8,684 nt of DNA from an uncultured Sphingobium sp. GTDB lineage: Bacteria; Pseudomonadota; Alphaproteobacteria; Sphingomonadales; Sphingomonadaceae. The translations under genes and the position numbers were made by a program. This document shows, piece after piece, positions 1-5,955 of the stretch (position 1 is the stretch's first letter; every line of letters begins with the position of its first letter). The DNA is taken from NCBI GenBank assembly GCA_946479185.1, contig CAMLFF010000124.1, positions 1 to 8,684 on the forward strand, written 5' to 3'. The notes beneath the pieces are model-generated. The model saw nothing but the letters and a program-made list of their open reading frames with translations, made no database searches and was not told where the DNA came from.

Positions 1-1
1 G

Positions 2-1000
2 CTGTCGCTTGGCTATTATTTGCAGCGTGCCGGGGCGGACTTTCTGATCCTTGACGCCGAGGATGGACCGGGCGGCGCATGGCGACATGGGTGGGATTCG
101 CTGCGGCTATTCTCGCCTGCGGGCTACAGCTCGCTGCCGGGCTGGCTCATGCCACCGCCCGCGCATGAGGGCTATCCCACGCGCGATGACGTGCTTGATT
201 ATCTGAGCCGCTATGAAGCGCGCTACGCCTTGCCTATTCAGCGGCCCATCACGGTGGAAGCTGTTAAACGCGCTGCCGATCATCTGGAAATTGTGACGGG
301 CAACGGCCGGTTCGCTGCAAGGGCGGTTGTCAGCGCCACCGGCACCTGGTCGCACCCCTATATCCCACAAATTGAGGGGCGCGCCTTGTTCAAGGGCGTC
401 CAGGTGCATTCGACCCATTATGTGGGGCCAGAAGATTATAATGGCCAGACGGTACTGGTAGTCGGCGGCGGCAATAGCGGCGCGCAAATTGTGGCCGAGC
501 TTGCGCCTGTCGCACGCACGCTGTGGGTGACGACCCAAGACCCCATCTTCTTGCCCGATGATGTGGATGGTCGCGTGCTGTTCGAGCGTGCCGTTGCGCG
601 GATGAAGGCGGGGGCAGGCAAGACGCCCGTGGGCGGCATTGGCGATATCGTGATGGTGCCGCCGGTCAAGGACGCGCGGGCGCGCGGAGACCTTGTTTCT
701 GTGCGTCCCTTTGACCGGATGACGGCCGAAGGTGTTGTGTGGCCGGATGGCTCAGAGATGGGCGTGGACACGATCATCTGGTGCACCGGCTTTCGGCCCG
801 CGCTCGATCATCTGGCAGAGCTTGGCATTGTTGAGCCGGATGGTCGCGTGCTGGTTGAGGGGCAGCGATCACTCAAGGAACCGCGCGTATGGCTCGCAGG
901 CTATGGCGACTGGAGCGGTGCGGGGTCTGCCACCTTGATGGGAGCCGCGCGCACCGCGCGCTATCTTGCAGCAAAGTTGCTGGAGCAGCCCCCAGCATGA
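2..1000 (+). CDS. ArsO-like flavin-containing monooxygenase (5' end outside window)
   Basis: Class B flavin-dependent monooxygenase / NAD(P)-FAD oxidoreductase, soluble. The frame is open to the left edge: codons before the TTG at 20 read LSLGYY, which fits the helix after a missing FAD-binding GxGxxG, so that TTG is internal and perhaps 10-20 residues are lost. Counting from the TTG: FAD-domain segment [18 protein letters not shown] (16-33), ATG motif (107-109), FMO/Baeyer-Villiger-type fingerprint [11 protein letters not shown] (124-134), second Rossmann motif [10 protein letters not shown] for NAD(P)H (147-156), [11 protein letters not shown] (180-190), a CTGF motif before the C-terminal FAD contact (255-258) and [11 protein letters not shown] (308-318). 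The GPGGAWRH and [10 protein letters not shown] blocks resemble, from memory, proteins annotated ArsO, which are linked to arsenic gene clusters. No other ars gene is visible, so the substrate is open; a generic FMO or TrkA-type flavoprotein is the alternative. It converges on the next gene with a 19-nt gap. Confidence 0.8.
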   Translation: MSLGYYLQRAGADFLILDAEDGPGGAWRHGWDSLRLFSPAGYSSLPGWLMPPPAHEGYPTRDDVLDYLSRYEARYALPIQRPITVEAVKRAADHLEIVTGNGRFAARAVVSATGTWSHPYIPQIEGRALFKGVQVHSTHYVGPEDYNGQTVLVVGGGNSGAQIVAELAPVARTLWVTTQDPIFLPDDVDGRVLFERAVARMKAGAGKTPVGGIGDIVMVPPVKDARARGDLVSVRPFDRMTAEGVVWPDGSEMGVDTIIWCTGFRPALDHLAELGIVEPDGRVLVEGQRSLKEPRVWLAGYGDWSGAGSATLMGAARTARYLAAKLLEQPPA

Positions 1001-1019
1001 TTTTGGATGGGTTGTGCGC

Positions 1020-1322
1020 CTAGACCACAGCCCCTGCCAGCGCCGCTTCCTGCCGCCGCACAAATCCATCGTTGAGGAACGTACCGAACGGCACCAGCGA
1101 TGCCACAAAGGTCCGCAGCCAGCCCACAAAGCCAAAGCCTTTGCCAGGCAGCACGAACAGCATCGCTGCAAGATAGGCAAGAAACGCAATGCCGTGCGCC
1201 ATGCCGACCGGGCGGATGAGGACGGGATAATCCAAGCCATATTTGAGTGGCATGGCGATGAGGAACAACGCGAGCGTTGTCACGCCTTCGATCAGCGCGA
1301 CATAACGGAACAATTTCAGCAC
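1020..1322 (-). CDS. DUF3817 family small integral membrane protein
   Basis: Encodes 100 residues of mostly hydrophobic sequence with about three membrane segments (roughly residues 4-24, 38-60 and 66-84). The opening MLKLFRYVALIEGVTTLALFLIA, the RPVGMAHGIAF stretch (37-47) and PFGTFLNDGFVRR (78-90) match what I remember of DUF3817 / YdzA-like membrane proteins, a family of about 90-110 residues with no established function. The start is GTG: an ATG two bases upstream is out of frame and stops after two codons, while GAGGGAGG lies 4 nt before the GTG. The gene stands alone, converging on the flavoprotein gene and diverging from the MarR-type regulator, which might control it. Biochemical role unknown. 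Confidence 0.8.
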   Translation of the reverse strand: MLKLFRYVALIEGVTTLALFLIAMPLKYGLDYPVLIRPVGMAHGIAFLAYLAAMLFVLPGKGFGFVGWLRTFVASLVPFGTFLNDGFVRRQEAALAGAVV

Positions 1323-1326
1323 ATTG

Positions 1327-1334
1327 CCTCCCTC
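1327..1334 (-). promoter_or_regulatory. Ribosome binding site for the DUF3817 gene
   Basis: On the minus strand the sequence reads GAGGGAGG, then CAAT, then GTG. This strong purine-rich site supports the GTG start at 1322; the competing ATG at 1324 gives only two codons. Seen directly; ribosome use is inferred. Confidence 0.7.
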
Positions 1335-1491
1335 AAATTATGGCAGCGTCCTCTTAATGCATGAGCCTCATCGATGCCAGGGCGACGGGTGCTTGCCAAA
1401 CCCGAAAACGGCACCTGCGCGCTATCTTGCCGCTTATGCGCGCAACCATTGATTGCTGGCGCAGGATCGGCTTTACACTCATCTTTCTATC

Positions 1492-1509
1492 TGTCCCACA
1501 AGTGACACA
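1492..1509. promoter_or_regulatory. Imperfect palindrome, possible operator of the tandem MarR regulator
   Basis: TGTCCCACAAGTGACACA has arms TGT..CAC / GTG..ACA: six of nine pairs match about a central AA. It lies 17 nt upstream of the preferred start of the winged-helix regulator, inside the divergent region shared with the DUF3817 gene. MarR proteins usually bind 16-20 bp imperfect palindromes and often repress themselves, so autoregulation is plausible. There is no direct evidence that this protein binds here, and no convincing -35/-10 pair was found around it. Confidence 0.3.
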
Positions 1510-1525
1510 TAGGCATGCGGAGGCG

Positions 1526-2539
1526 ATGCAGACGGACGCGACCGAAACAACGATCGACGTAGAGCGGCGCGAGGTTGAGGAGCCATCGCTGCTGAGCCTG
1601 CGCTTGTTCGGCCTCATGCGCCTGATCCGCGAAAGTGGCCTGCCACGCTATGAGCGCGAGATTGGCTATAAGGAAATTCACCGCCATCTCATCATGATGA
1701 TCGGGATCAGCGGTGGGCTCAGCTCGCAGGAAATCGTTGCGATCACCGGGCATGAGAAGGCGCAGGTGAGCCGTGCGATTAAGCCGCTGGAGCAGCAGGG
1801 CCTGATCGAGCGCGAGCGGTTGCGCGCCAAGCTGATGCTGTTGCCGCCCGGTCGCAAGATATTCGAGCGTATCACGACCATCAGCAAGGAGCGTGATGCC
1901 GTGTTGATCGCGGGGATCCCATCGGATGCTCTCCAGCGGTTCAATCACCTGACTGAGCAGCTCAAGCTGAAAGCTGCGGACATTTACGCCGAGGAGCGCC
2001 GTTTGAGCATGGAGGCGGGAGCGATCAGCCCCGGCTCGCCGTCTGCCGCCGCGCCTGTCTGGCCGGGCGGGAGCGCGCCGCAGCCGCCGCCCAATCTCAT
2101 CACGCCGCGCCTGCTTGGCCTCGTGACTTACATCAAGCGCGCGGCGATGCTCGGCTGCCAGCGCACGCATGGGCTATCGCATTTCCAATGGCATGTGCTG
2201 GCGCTCATCGGCGGGCACAAAGGCATGCCGCTTGCCCAACTCATCCTCGCCATCGGGCGGGACAAGAGCCAGGTTGGTCGCACGGTTTTGCATCTGGAGG
2301 AGCTCGGCCTCATCGAGCGCTCTCGCCCCACGCGCCGGCGCGATATCATGCTGCAATTGAGCGAGCGAGGCGCCGTCGTTTTCGGGGCGATGTATGAGAT
2401 GGCGGCCCAGCGCGAGGAATTGTTATGGGCAGGTCATGACCCTGCGGACCGCACATTTTTCGCGTCCATTGTTGACCAGCTGAAGCGCAACGCGGGCGCG
2501 ATGGCGATGGCGGCGGCGGAGAAGGGCAGCGCTGGCTGA
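1526..2539 (+). CDS. Tandem-domain MarR-type winged-helix transcriptional regulator
   Basis: A 337-residue DNA-binding protein built from two MarR-like domains in one chain. Domain 1 covers about residues 22-160, with helix-turn-helix LSSQEIVAITGHEKAQVSRAI (65-85) and a wing near 95-108. Domain 2 covers about 192-325, with LAQLILAIGRDKSQVGRTV (236-254) and a wing near 264-280. They are joined by a Pro/Ala/Gly-rich linker (about 166-190). Both recognition helices share K(A/S)QVxR and both continue to a xGLIER strand, which shows internal duplication. Ordinary MarR proteins are about 140-160 residues and act as homodimers, so this chain may be a single-chain pseudo-dimer. I chose the ATG at 1526 because the MarR similarity begins soon after it. 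GGAGG is present at 1519-1523, but only 2 nt from the ATG, which is too close to be a good site. The frame is open back to 1361, but that part resembles nothing and contains the putative operator. Ligand and targets are unknown; the divergent DUF3817 gene is the nearest candidate target. Confidence 0.83.
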   Translation: MQTDATETTIDVERREVEEPSLLSLRLFGLMRLIRESGLPRYEREIGYKEIHRHLIMMIGISGGLSSQEIVAITGHEKAQVSRAIKPLEQQGLIERERLRAKLMLLPPGRKIFERITTISKERDAVLIAGIPSDALQRFNHLTEQLKLKAADIYAEERRLSMEAGAISPGSPSAAAPVWPGGSAPQPPPNLITPRLLGLVTYIKRAAMLGCQRTHGLSHFQWHVLALIGGHKGMPLAQLILAIGRDKSQVGRTVLHLEELGLIERSRPTRRRDIMLQLSERGAVVFGAMYEMAAQREELLWAGHDPADRTFFASIVDQLKRNAGAMAMAAAEKGSAG

Positions 2540-2572
2540 AGCGCCGATGGCATCCCGGTTGCGGCACTCTGC

Positions 2573-3118
2573 TCAGATGCGGCGCAGGCCCATCCGCGAG
2601 AGAAGCATATCCTTCAATATATAGTGGTGGAAGAGCGATGCGGCTGCGTGCAGCCCAATGAGCCAATAGCCGATTGTGCCGATCAACTCGTGAACCTCTT
2701 CTACCTGATGGGCCAGCGCCTCATTGGGTGAGGTCAAGGGCGGCAGCTGAAGGCCGAAGAATATGATCGGCTTGGCCTCTGCGCTCAAGATGACCCAGCC
2801 TGCAATCGGCATGGCAATCATGAGTAGATAAAGGGCAATGTGCGTCACCATCGCAATGGATTTGCGCCATCTTGGCTCATCAAGTGGTGCGGGGCCGGGC
2901 CAGATGAGCCTCGCCGCAATGCGCAGCCACACCAGCGCCATAACAAGAAGGCCGAGCGTGAAATGCCAGCTCTTGAGCGCCTCGCGCGTTTCGCTGCCGC
3001 GCGGCCAATATCCACGCAGTTCGATCGCGGCATAAACAGCCACGATCACCGCGACCATGAGCCAGTGGAGGATGATGGAAGGGCGGCTATAATGGGCCAG
3101 CTTTTGCGGTGTGGACAT
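2573..3118 (-). CDS. Cytochrome b561 (CybB type), four-helix di-haem membrane protein
   Basis: A 181-residue inner-membrane cytochrome b of the bacterial CybB family, thought to exchange electrons with the quinone pool. There are four membrane helices at about 16-36, 51-70, 91-112 and 143-167. Alignment from memory with E. coli CybB places candidate haem-ligand histidines at H18 (SIILHW), H52 (SWHFTLG), H143 (EVHELIG) and H157 (GLHAAASLFHH). The blocks AxELRGYWPR (31-40) and IGYWLIGLHAAA (149-160) are typical. The start at 3118 is preferred over an in-frame ATG at 3139, because GGAG sits 8 nt before the former and nothing like it precedes the latter. Length is normal. A 121-bp gap with an FNR-like box separates it from the regA-side operon, so it may have its own promoter. 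It ends 33 bp from the convergent regulator gene. Physiological electron partners are not defined by the sequence. Confidence 0.9.
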   Translation of the reverse strand: MSTPQKLAHYSRPSIILHWLMVAVIVAVYAAIELRGYWPRGSETREALKSWHFTLGLLVMALVWLRIAARLIWPGPAPLDEPRWRKSIAMVTHIALYLLMIAMPIAGWVILSAEAKPIIFFGLQLPPLTSPNEALAHQVEEVHELIGTIGYWLIGLHAAASLFHHYILKDMLLSRMGLRRI

Positions 3119-3126
3119 GGTTGGCA

Positions 3127-3130
3127 CTCC
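3127..3130 (-). promoter_or_regulatory. Ribosome binding site deciding the cytochrome b561 start
   Basis: On the minus strand GGAG is followed by 8 nt (TGCCAACC) and ATG. The in-frame ATG seven codons upstream has only AT-rich sequence before it, so the shorter 181-residue product is preferred. Confidence 0.6.
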
Positions 3131-3194
3131 AATGGCCATAATATCGGATCATGGCACGACGGGACTTTGATCCGCGAAGATGGAGAGGAGGTCT

Positions 3195-3208
3195 TTGCGC
3201 TAGATCAA
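3195..3208. promoter_or_regulatory. FNR/FixK-like box upstream of cytochrome b561
   Basis: TTGCGCTAGATCAA matches the Crp/Fnr-family anaerobic consensus TTGAT-N4-ATCAA at 8 of 10 defined bases, with a perfect ATCAA half and a palindromic CTAG core. Its centre is about 83 nt upstream of the cytochrome b561 start codon. A TATTAT hexamer on the minus strand (3138-3143) could be a -10 element. That would put the box near -70, an allowed upstream (class I) position, but the resulting leader would be only about 12 nt and no good -35 is visible. The box is seen; oxygen control is inferred. Confidence 0.4.
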
Positions 3209-3239
3209 GGCGCTGCCGGGAAGGCCGTGGCCGCCTGAT

Positions 3240-3371
3240 TTAGAGCACGTCGCCAAACATATAATAGAGCATGATGAACCAGGCGATGAGGCCGACCACG
3301 CCGATGATGATGTGCAGCCGCTCATGCAGCCAGCCCGCAATGCCGGGTTTTGCGTGGGGTTCATCGTCCAT
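3240..3371 (-). CDS. Hypothetical 43-residue single-span membrane protein downstream of regA
   Basis: A short ORF reading MDDEPHAKPGIAGWLHERLH followed by one hydrophobic helix (about residues 21-38) and ending MFGDVL. The charged, His-containing N-terminus plus a single C-terminal helix looks like a real membrane microprotein, and it lies on the operon strand 47 nt after the regA stop. No Shine-Dalgarno sequence precedes the ATG: the upstream 25 nt are C-rich. The frame stays open a further 56 codons upstream, but that stretch overlaps the end of regA and is rich in Pro, Gly and Arg, as out-of-frame reading usually is. By position it could be a small accessory subunit or assembly factor of the oxidase, but that is only inference and I do not recognise the family. 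A chance ORF remains possible. Confidence 0.55.
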   Translation of the reverse strand: MDDEPHAKPGIAGWLHERLHIIIGVVGLIAWFIMLYYMFGDVL

Positions 3372-3418
3372 TGGGCGGGGATAGGGGAGGTCAGCGGGGT
3401 AGGGCAACAGCAAAGGCG

Positions 3419-3955
3419 CTATTTTACCGGGCGTTTCTCCAGCTTCCGCGCCAGCGTGCGGCGGTGCATGCCCAGGCGACGGGCGGCCTCGGAGATATTG
3501 AAGTCCGTTTCCACTAGCGTCTGGTGGATATGCTCCCACTCCACCGTTTTGATCGAGGATTGGCGGCCATCGACTGGCGCATTGGGGTCGCCATCATCGC
3601 GCGCGAAGGCGGCTTCGATATCATCGGTGTTGGAGGGCTTGGCGAGATAGTGCGAGGCGCCTAGCTTGATTGCCTCGACAGCCGTGGCGATGCTGGCAAA
3701 ACCGGTGAGGACAACGATCTTCATCTCAGCATCGGTGGCGCGCAAGGTCTGCACGCAAATGAGGCCGGATGCGCCGCCGAGCAGCTTGAGATCGACCACG
3801 GCAAAACCGGGACGATGCACTTTGAGCAGCTCGACAAGCTCCTCATGCGTCGCCGTGGCCAGCACGGTATAGCCGCGCCGCTCGAATGAGCGCTTGAGGG
3901 TGCGGGCAAAGGCTTCGTCATCCTCGACGATGATCAATAGGCGCTCGTCGCTCAT
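3419..3955 (-). CDS. regA: Redox response regulator, RegA/ActR/PrrA family
   Basis: A 178-residue cytoplasmic response regulator, the partner of the RegB/ActS kinase encoded just before it. The receiver domain (about 5-118) shows the acidic pocket E11-D12-D13, the phospho-acceptor D55 in VVDLKL, T84 in VVLTGF and K106 in LAKPS. The C-terminal Fis-type helix-turn-helix (about 152-174, NISEAARRLGMHRRTLARKL) is nearly the RegA signature MHRRTLxR. In Rhodobacter this system controls photosynthesis, carbon and nitrogen fixation and terminal oxidase genes; here the oxidase genes of the same operon are the obvious candidates. Its start overlaps the regB stop by 4 nt, so the two are probably translated together. 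Two oddities: the run of prolines that normally joins the two domains is replaced by a short Asp/Pro/Gly linker (about 120-132), and the loop after D55 reads LLGGASGL, one residue longer than the Rhodobacter form. The alternative names actR and prrA denote the same family. Confidence 0.93.
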   Translation of the reverse strand: MSDERLLIIVEDDEAFARTLKRSFERRGYTVLATATHEELVELLKVHRPGFAVVDLKLLGGASGLICVQTLRATDAEMKIVVLTGFASIATAVEAIKLGASHYLAKPSNTDDIEAAFARDDGDPNAPVDGRQSSIKTVEWEHIHQTLVETDFNISEAARRLGMHRRTLARKLEKRPVK

Positions 3956-5262
3956 GGTCTTGCCTGTCTTTCATAAGCGAGGGCGGAGAGGGGCAGGCTG
4001 ATCCGCACGCGCGCGCCGCCCTGTGGCAGATTTTCCGCCGAAGCCTGTCCGCCCATCTTGCGCAGCACGTTCACGAGCAGGAACAACCCAAGCCCGCCGC
4101 CGGGTCGTCCCTTGGTGGAGCGATACGGCTGGCCAAAACCAGCCAGCATGTCTTTTGCAAAGCCGGGGCCACGGTCGCTCACTTGCAGGATGAGCGCATC
4201 GCGCTCGCGTGCGGCGCTGATGCCGATCCACGCGGGCGACATGTCAGCGGCATTGTCGATCACGTTGCCGATGACTTGGCGCAGGGCAGGGTCGGAAACG
4301 ATGGCGATATCCTCGCCGAAGCGATCATCATAATCCACGATGCCGGGCAAGCGGCTCGCGCGCCACTCGGCGACGATATCATCGAGGAAAGCCCGCATGG
4401 ATGTGACGCGCGGCGCAATGCCTCGTGCCTCGCCAGCGCTCATCAATATGCCGCTCACGATGGATTTACAGCGCTTCACGGCGGCATCCATATCCTCAAT
4501 ATCCGCCTGCAATTCGCTGTCATCGGCAAGGCGCGGGATGCGCCGCCAGTCCCCGATCAACACAGAGAGGGACGAGAGCGGCGTGCCAAGCTCATGCGCC
4601 GCGCCCGAAGCGAGCAGGCCCATGCGCACGATATGGTCTTCCTCCGCTGCGCGCTGGCGGATAGCGGCGAGCGAGGCATCGCTCTCGCGCAAGTTGCGGC
4701 TAATGCGGGTGACGAAGGCAACCAGCAGCACGGCGATGAGTGCGAAGGCGACGAGGCTGCCCATGAGATAAAGTGAAAGAGCATCGCCCTGATGATTGCT
4801 CGACAGGGTGAGTGGCTGCGAGTCGATGCTCAGCACGCCCAGCGCGATCATGGCCGCTGCCGCCAAGCCCCAGGAGGAAGCCGGGCGCAGCAAGATTGCG
4901 CCGAGCACGACTTGCAGCAGGAAGAGCGAGGCGAAGGGATTGGCGAGGCCGCCCGAGAAATGAAGCTGCCAGCCGAGCACGATGACATCGAACAGCAGGG
5001 CCGCCGTCAATTCGCCATTGGTGATGGCCGTGCGGCGCTGCACCAGTGGCTTGCTCGCCAGATTGACAATGATGAGAACTGCGATCGCGCCGAGCAGCGG
5101 AGCGAGGGGCAGGGCGATGCCCATGACGAAATGAACAATCTGGATCGTGACGAGCTGGCCACCCACCGCCAGCCAGCGCAACTGGATGAGCAATTGCATG
5201 TTGCGGCGGCCAGCGTCAGCTTCCAGCGGTCCCGCTAGCGCCCGGGGTTGGTCGATGCTCAT
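3952..5262 (-). CDS. regB: Redox-sensing membrane histidine kinase, RegB/ActS/PrrB family
   Basis: A 436-residue inner-membrane sensor kinase. There are six hydrophobic segments between about residues 28 and 186. Between the third and fourth lies GGLANPF (104-110), the GGxxNPF motif known in RegB to sense ubiquinone. The dimerisation/phosphorylation box is LLASGAAHELGTPLSSL (216-232), with phospho-acceptor H223. The RCKSIV segment contains C265, corresponding to the redox-active cysteine of Rhodobacter RegB. ATP-binding motifs follow: NVIDNAAD (333-340), DRGPGF (363-368) and GGGLGLFL (388-395). Length is close to the 460-residue Rhodobacter protein. Known role: under reducing conditions the kinase is active and phosphorylates RegA. 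Its gene starts 9 nt after SURF1, with AGAAGG overlapping the SURF1 stop, and ends overlapping regA. Being in the cyo operon, it would sense the pool drained by the oxidase made from the same transcript. Confidence 0.94.
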   Translation of the reverse strand: MSIDQPRALAGPLEADAGRRNMQLLIQLRWLAVGGQLVTIQIVHFVMGIALPLAPLLGAIAVLIIVNLASKPLVQRRTAITNGELTAALLFDVIVLGWQLHFSGGLANPFASLFLLQVVLGAILLRPASSWGLAAAAMIALGVLSIDSQPLTLSSNHQGDALSLYLMGSLVAFALIAVLLVAFVTRISRNLRESDASLAAIRQRAAEEDHIVRMGLLASGAAHELGTPLSSLSVLIGDWRRIPRLADDSELQADIEDMDAAVKRCKSIVSGILMSAGEARGIAPRVTSMRAFLDDIVAEWRASRLPGIVDYDDRFGEDIAIVSDPALRQVIGNVIDNAADMSPAWIGISAARERDALILQVSDRGPGFAKDMLAGFGQPYRSTKGRPGGGLGLFLLVNVLRKMGGQASAENLPQGGARVRISLPLSALAYERQARP

Positions 5263-5267
5263 CGAGG

Positions 5268-5273
5268 CCTTCT
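5268..5273 (-). promoter_or_regulatory. Ribosome binding site of regB overlapping the SURF1 stop codon
   Basis: The minus strand reads TAGAAGGCCTCGATG: the SURF1 stop TAG shares its last two bases with AGAAGG, and ATG follows after 5 nt. This fixes the regB start at 5262 and suggests re-initiation by ribosomes finishing SURF1. Confidence 0.65.
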
Positions 5274-5955
5274 AGCGGATCGCGCGGGTTCGCAATAGCT
5301 GCCATGCGCCCCACAGGCCCATGCCTGCGAGGCTGAACCAGGTGATGGCGTAGATGAGGTGATGATCGTTAAAACGCACGACGGTGAGCCCGCCGATGGG
5401 CTGGCCTTCGGCGTTCGCAGTGGCGTCGGCGTCGATGAAGTAGGGCGCAACATTGCGCAGGTTATGGGCTTTTGCGATGGCGGTGACGTCGCGGGAATAC
5501 CAGCGGTTGGCTGTAGGATTGTTGGTTCGTAGGAAAGCGCCGTCTGGCTCGGTGAGGCGTAGGAGACCGGTTATGGTTACCTTGTTTGGTGTCGCGCGCC
5601 TTGCTGCGCGTGATGGCACGAAACCGCGGTTGACCAGGACGGTGAAATCCTGCGTTTTCAATGGGGTAATGACCCAATAGCCGCCTCCGCGATCTGTCAC
5701 GGCTTGCACCAGCGTTTCGCGATCATGGAGGAAATGCCCCGTCGCGCGCACGCGCCGATAGGCGTCGCGCTCGGCGGTTGCGCGCATCGGCGCATCGACG
5801 GGCGCGGCGTGGATGCGGCTCTCGACGGCCTCGATCAGCGCATGTTTCCAGGCGCGGCGTTCGATCTGCCAGATGCCGAGCGCGATGAAGCCTGCCGCGA
5901 TCAGCAGCGCGATGCCCGCCAGCACTGCCGAGCGCTGGCGTGGCGCCTGCGTCAC
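5272..5955 (-). CDS. SURF1 family oxidase assembly protein (quinol-oxidase type by context)
   Basis: A 227-residue inner-membrane protein with the usual SURF1 layout: an N-terminal helix (about 10-28), a large periplasmic domain and a C-terminal helix (about 200-220). Family motifs are LGIWQ (26-30), the YRRVRATGHF block (66-75), VLVNRGFVP (106-114), NRWYSRD (150-156) and FNDHHLIYAITWFSLA (195-210). SURF1 proteins help insert or retain haem in subunit I of haem-copper oxidases. In Paracoccus denitrificans a separate SURF1 is dedicated to the quinol oxidase and is encoded with it, which makes CyoB the likely client here. The ATG overlaps the cyoD stop by 4 nt and regB begins 9 nt after its end. 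No missing motif or frameshift seen. No gene symbol is assigned because naming varies (surf1, shy1). Confidence 0.92.
   Translation of the reverse strand: MTQAPRQRSAVLAGIALLIAAGFIALGIWQIERRAWKHALIEAVESRIHAAPVDAPMRATAERDAYRRVRATGHFLHDRETLVQAVTDRGGGYWVITPLKTQDFTVLVNRGFVPSRAARRATPNKVTITGLLRLTEPDGAFLRTNNPTANRWYSRDVTAIAKAHNLRNVAPYFIDADATANAEGQPIGGLTVVRFNDHHLIYAITWFSLAGMGLWGAWQLLRTRAIR

Noticed and set aside
107..538. Minus-strand ORF inside the flavin monooxygenase gene
   Set aside because: Antisense to a gene with clear family motifs throughout, and with no recognisable protein character.
1337..1342. CATAAT on the minus strand as the -10 element of the DUF3817 gene
   Set aside because: The implied transcription start would fall inside the ribosome binding site, and no acceptable -35 lies at the right distance.
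1361..1371. ATGAGCCTCAT, a perfect 5-bp-arm palindrome in the divergent region
   Set aside because: Too short to support as an operator on its own; the arms do not extend.
1361..1525. Extended N-terminus of the tandem MarR protein from the ATG at 1361
   Set aside because: The extra 55 residues resemble nothing in the family, no ribosome binding site precedes that ATG, and the stretch covers the putative operator. The ATG at 1526 fits domain boundaries better.
2525..2545. Hairpin around the tandem MarR stop codon (GCGCT / AGCGC, 6-nt loop) as a terminator
   Set aside because: Only five pairs, it overlaps the coding end, and no T-run follows on either strand.
3119..3139. Cytochrome b561 start at the upstream ATG at 3139
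   Set aside because: No ribosome binding site before it, while the ATG at 3118 has GGAG at 8 nt, and family members begin close to the first helix.
3209..3239. GC-rich inverted stretch after the 43-codon ORF as an operon terminator
   Set aside because: The AGGCG/CGCCT arms are short, the loop is 19 nt and no T-tract follows, so intrinsic termination cannot be supported.
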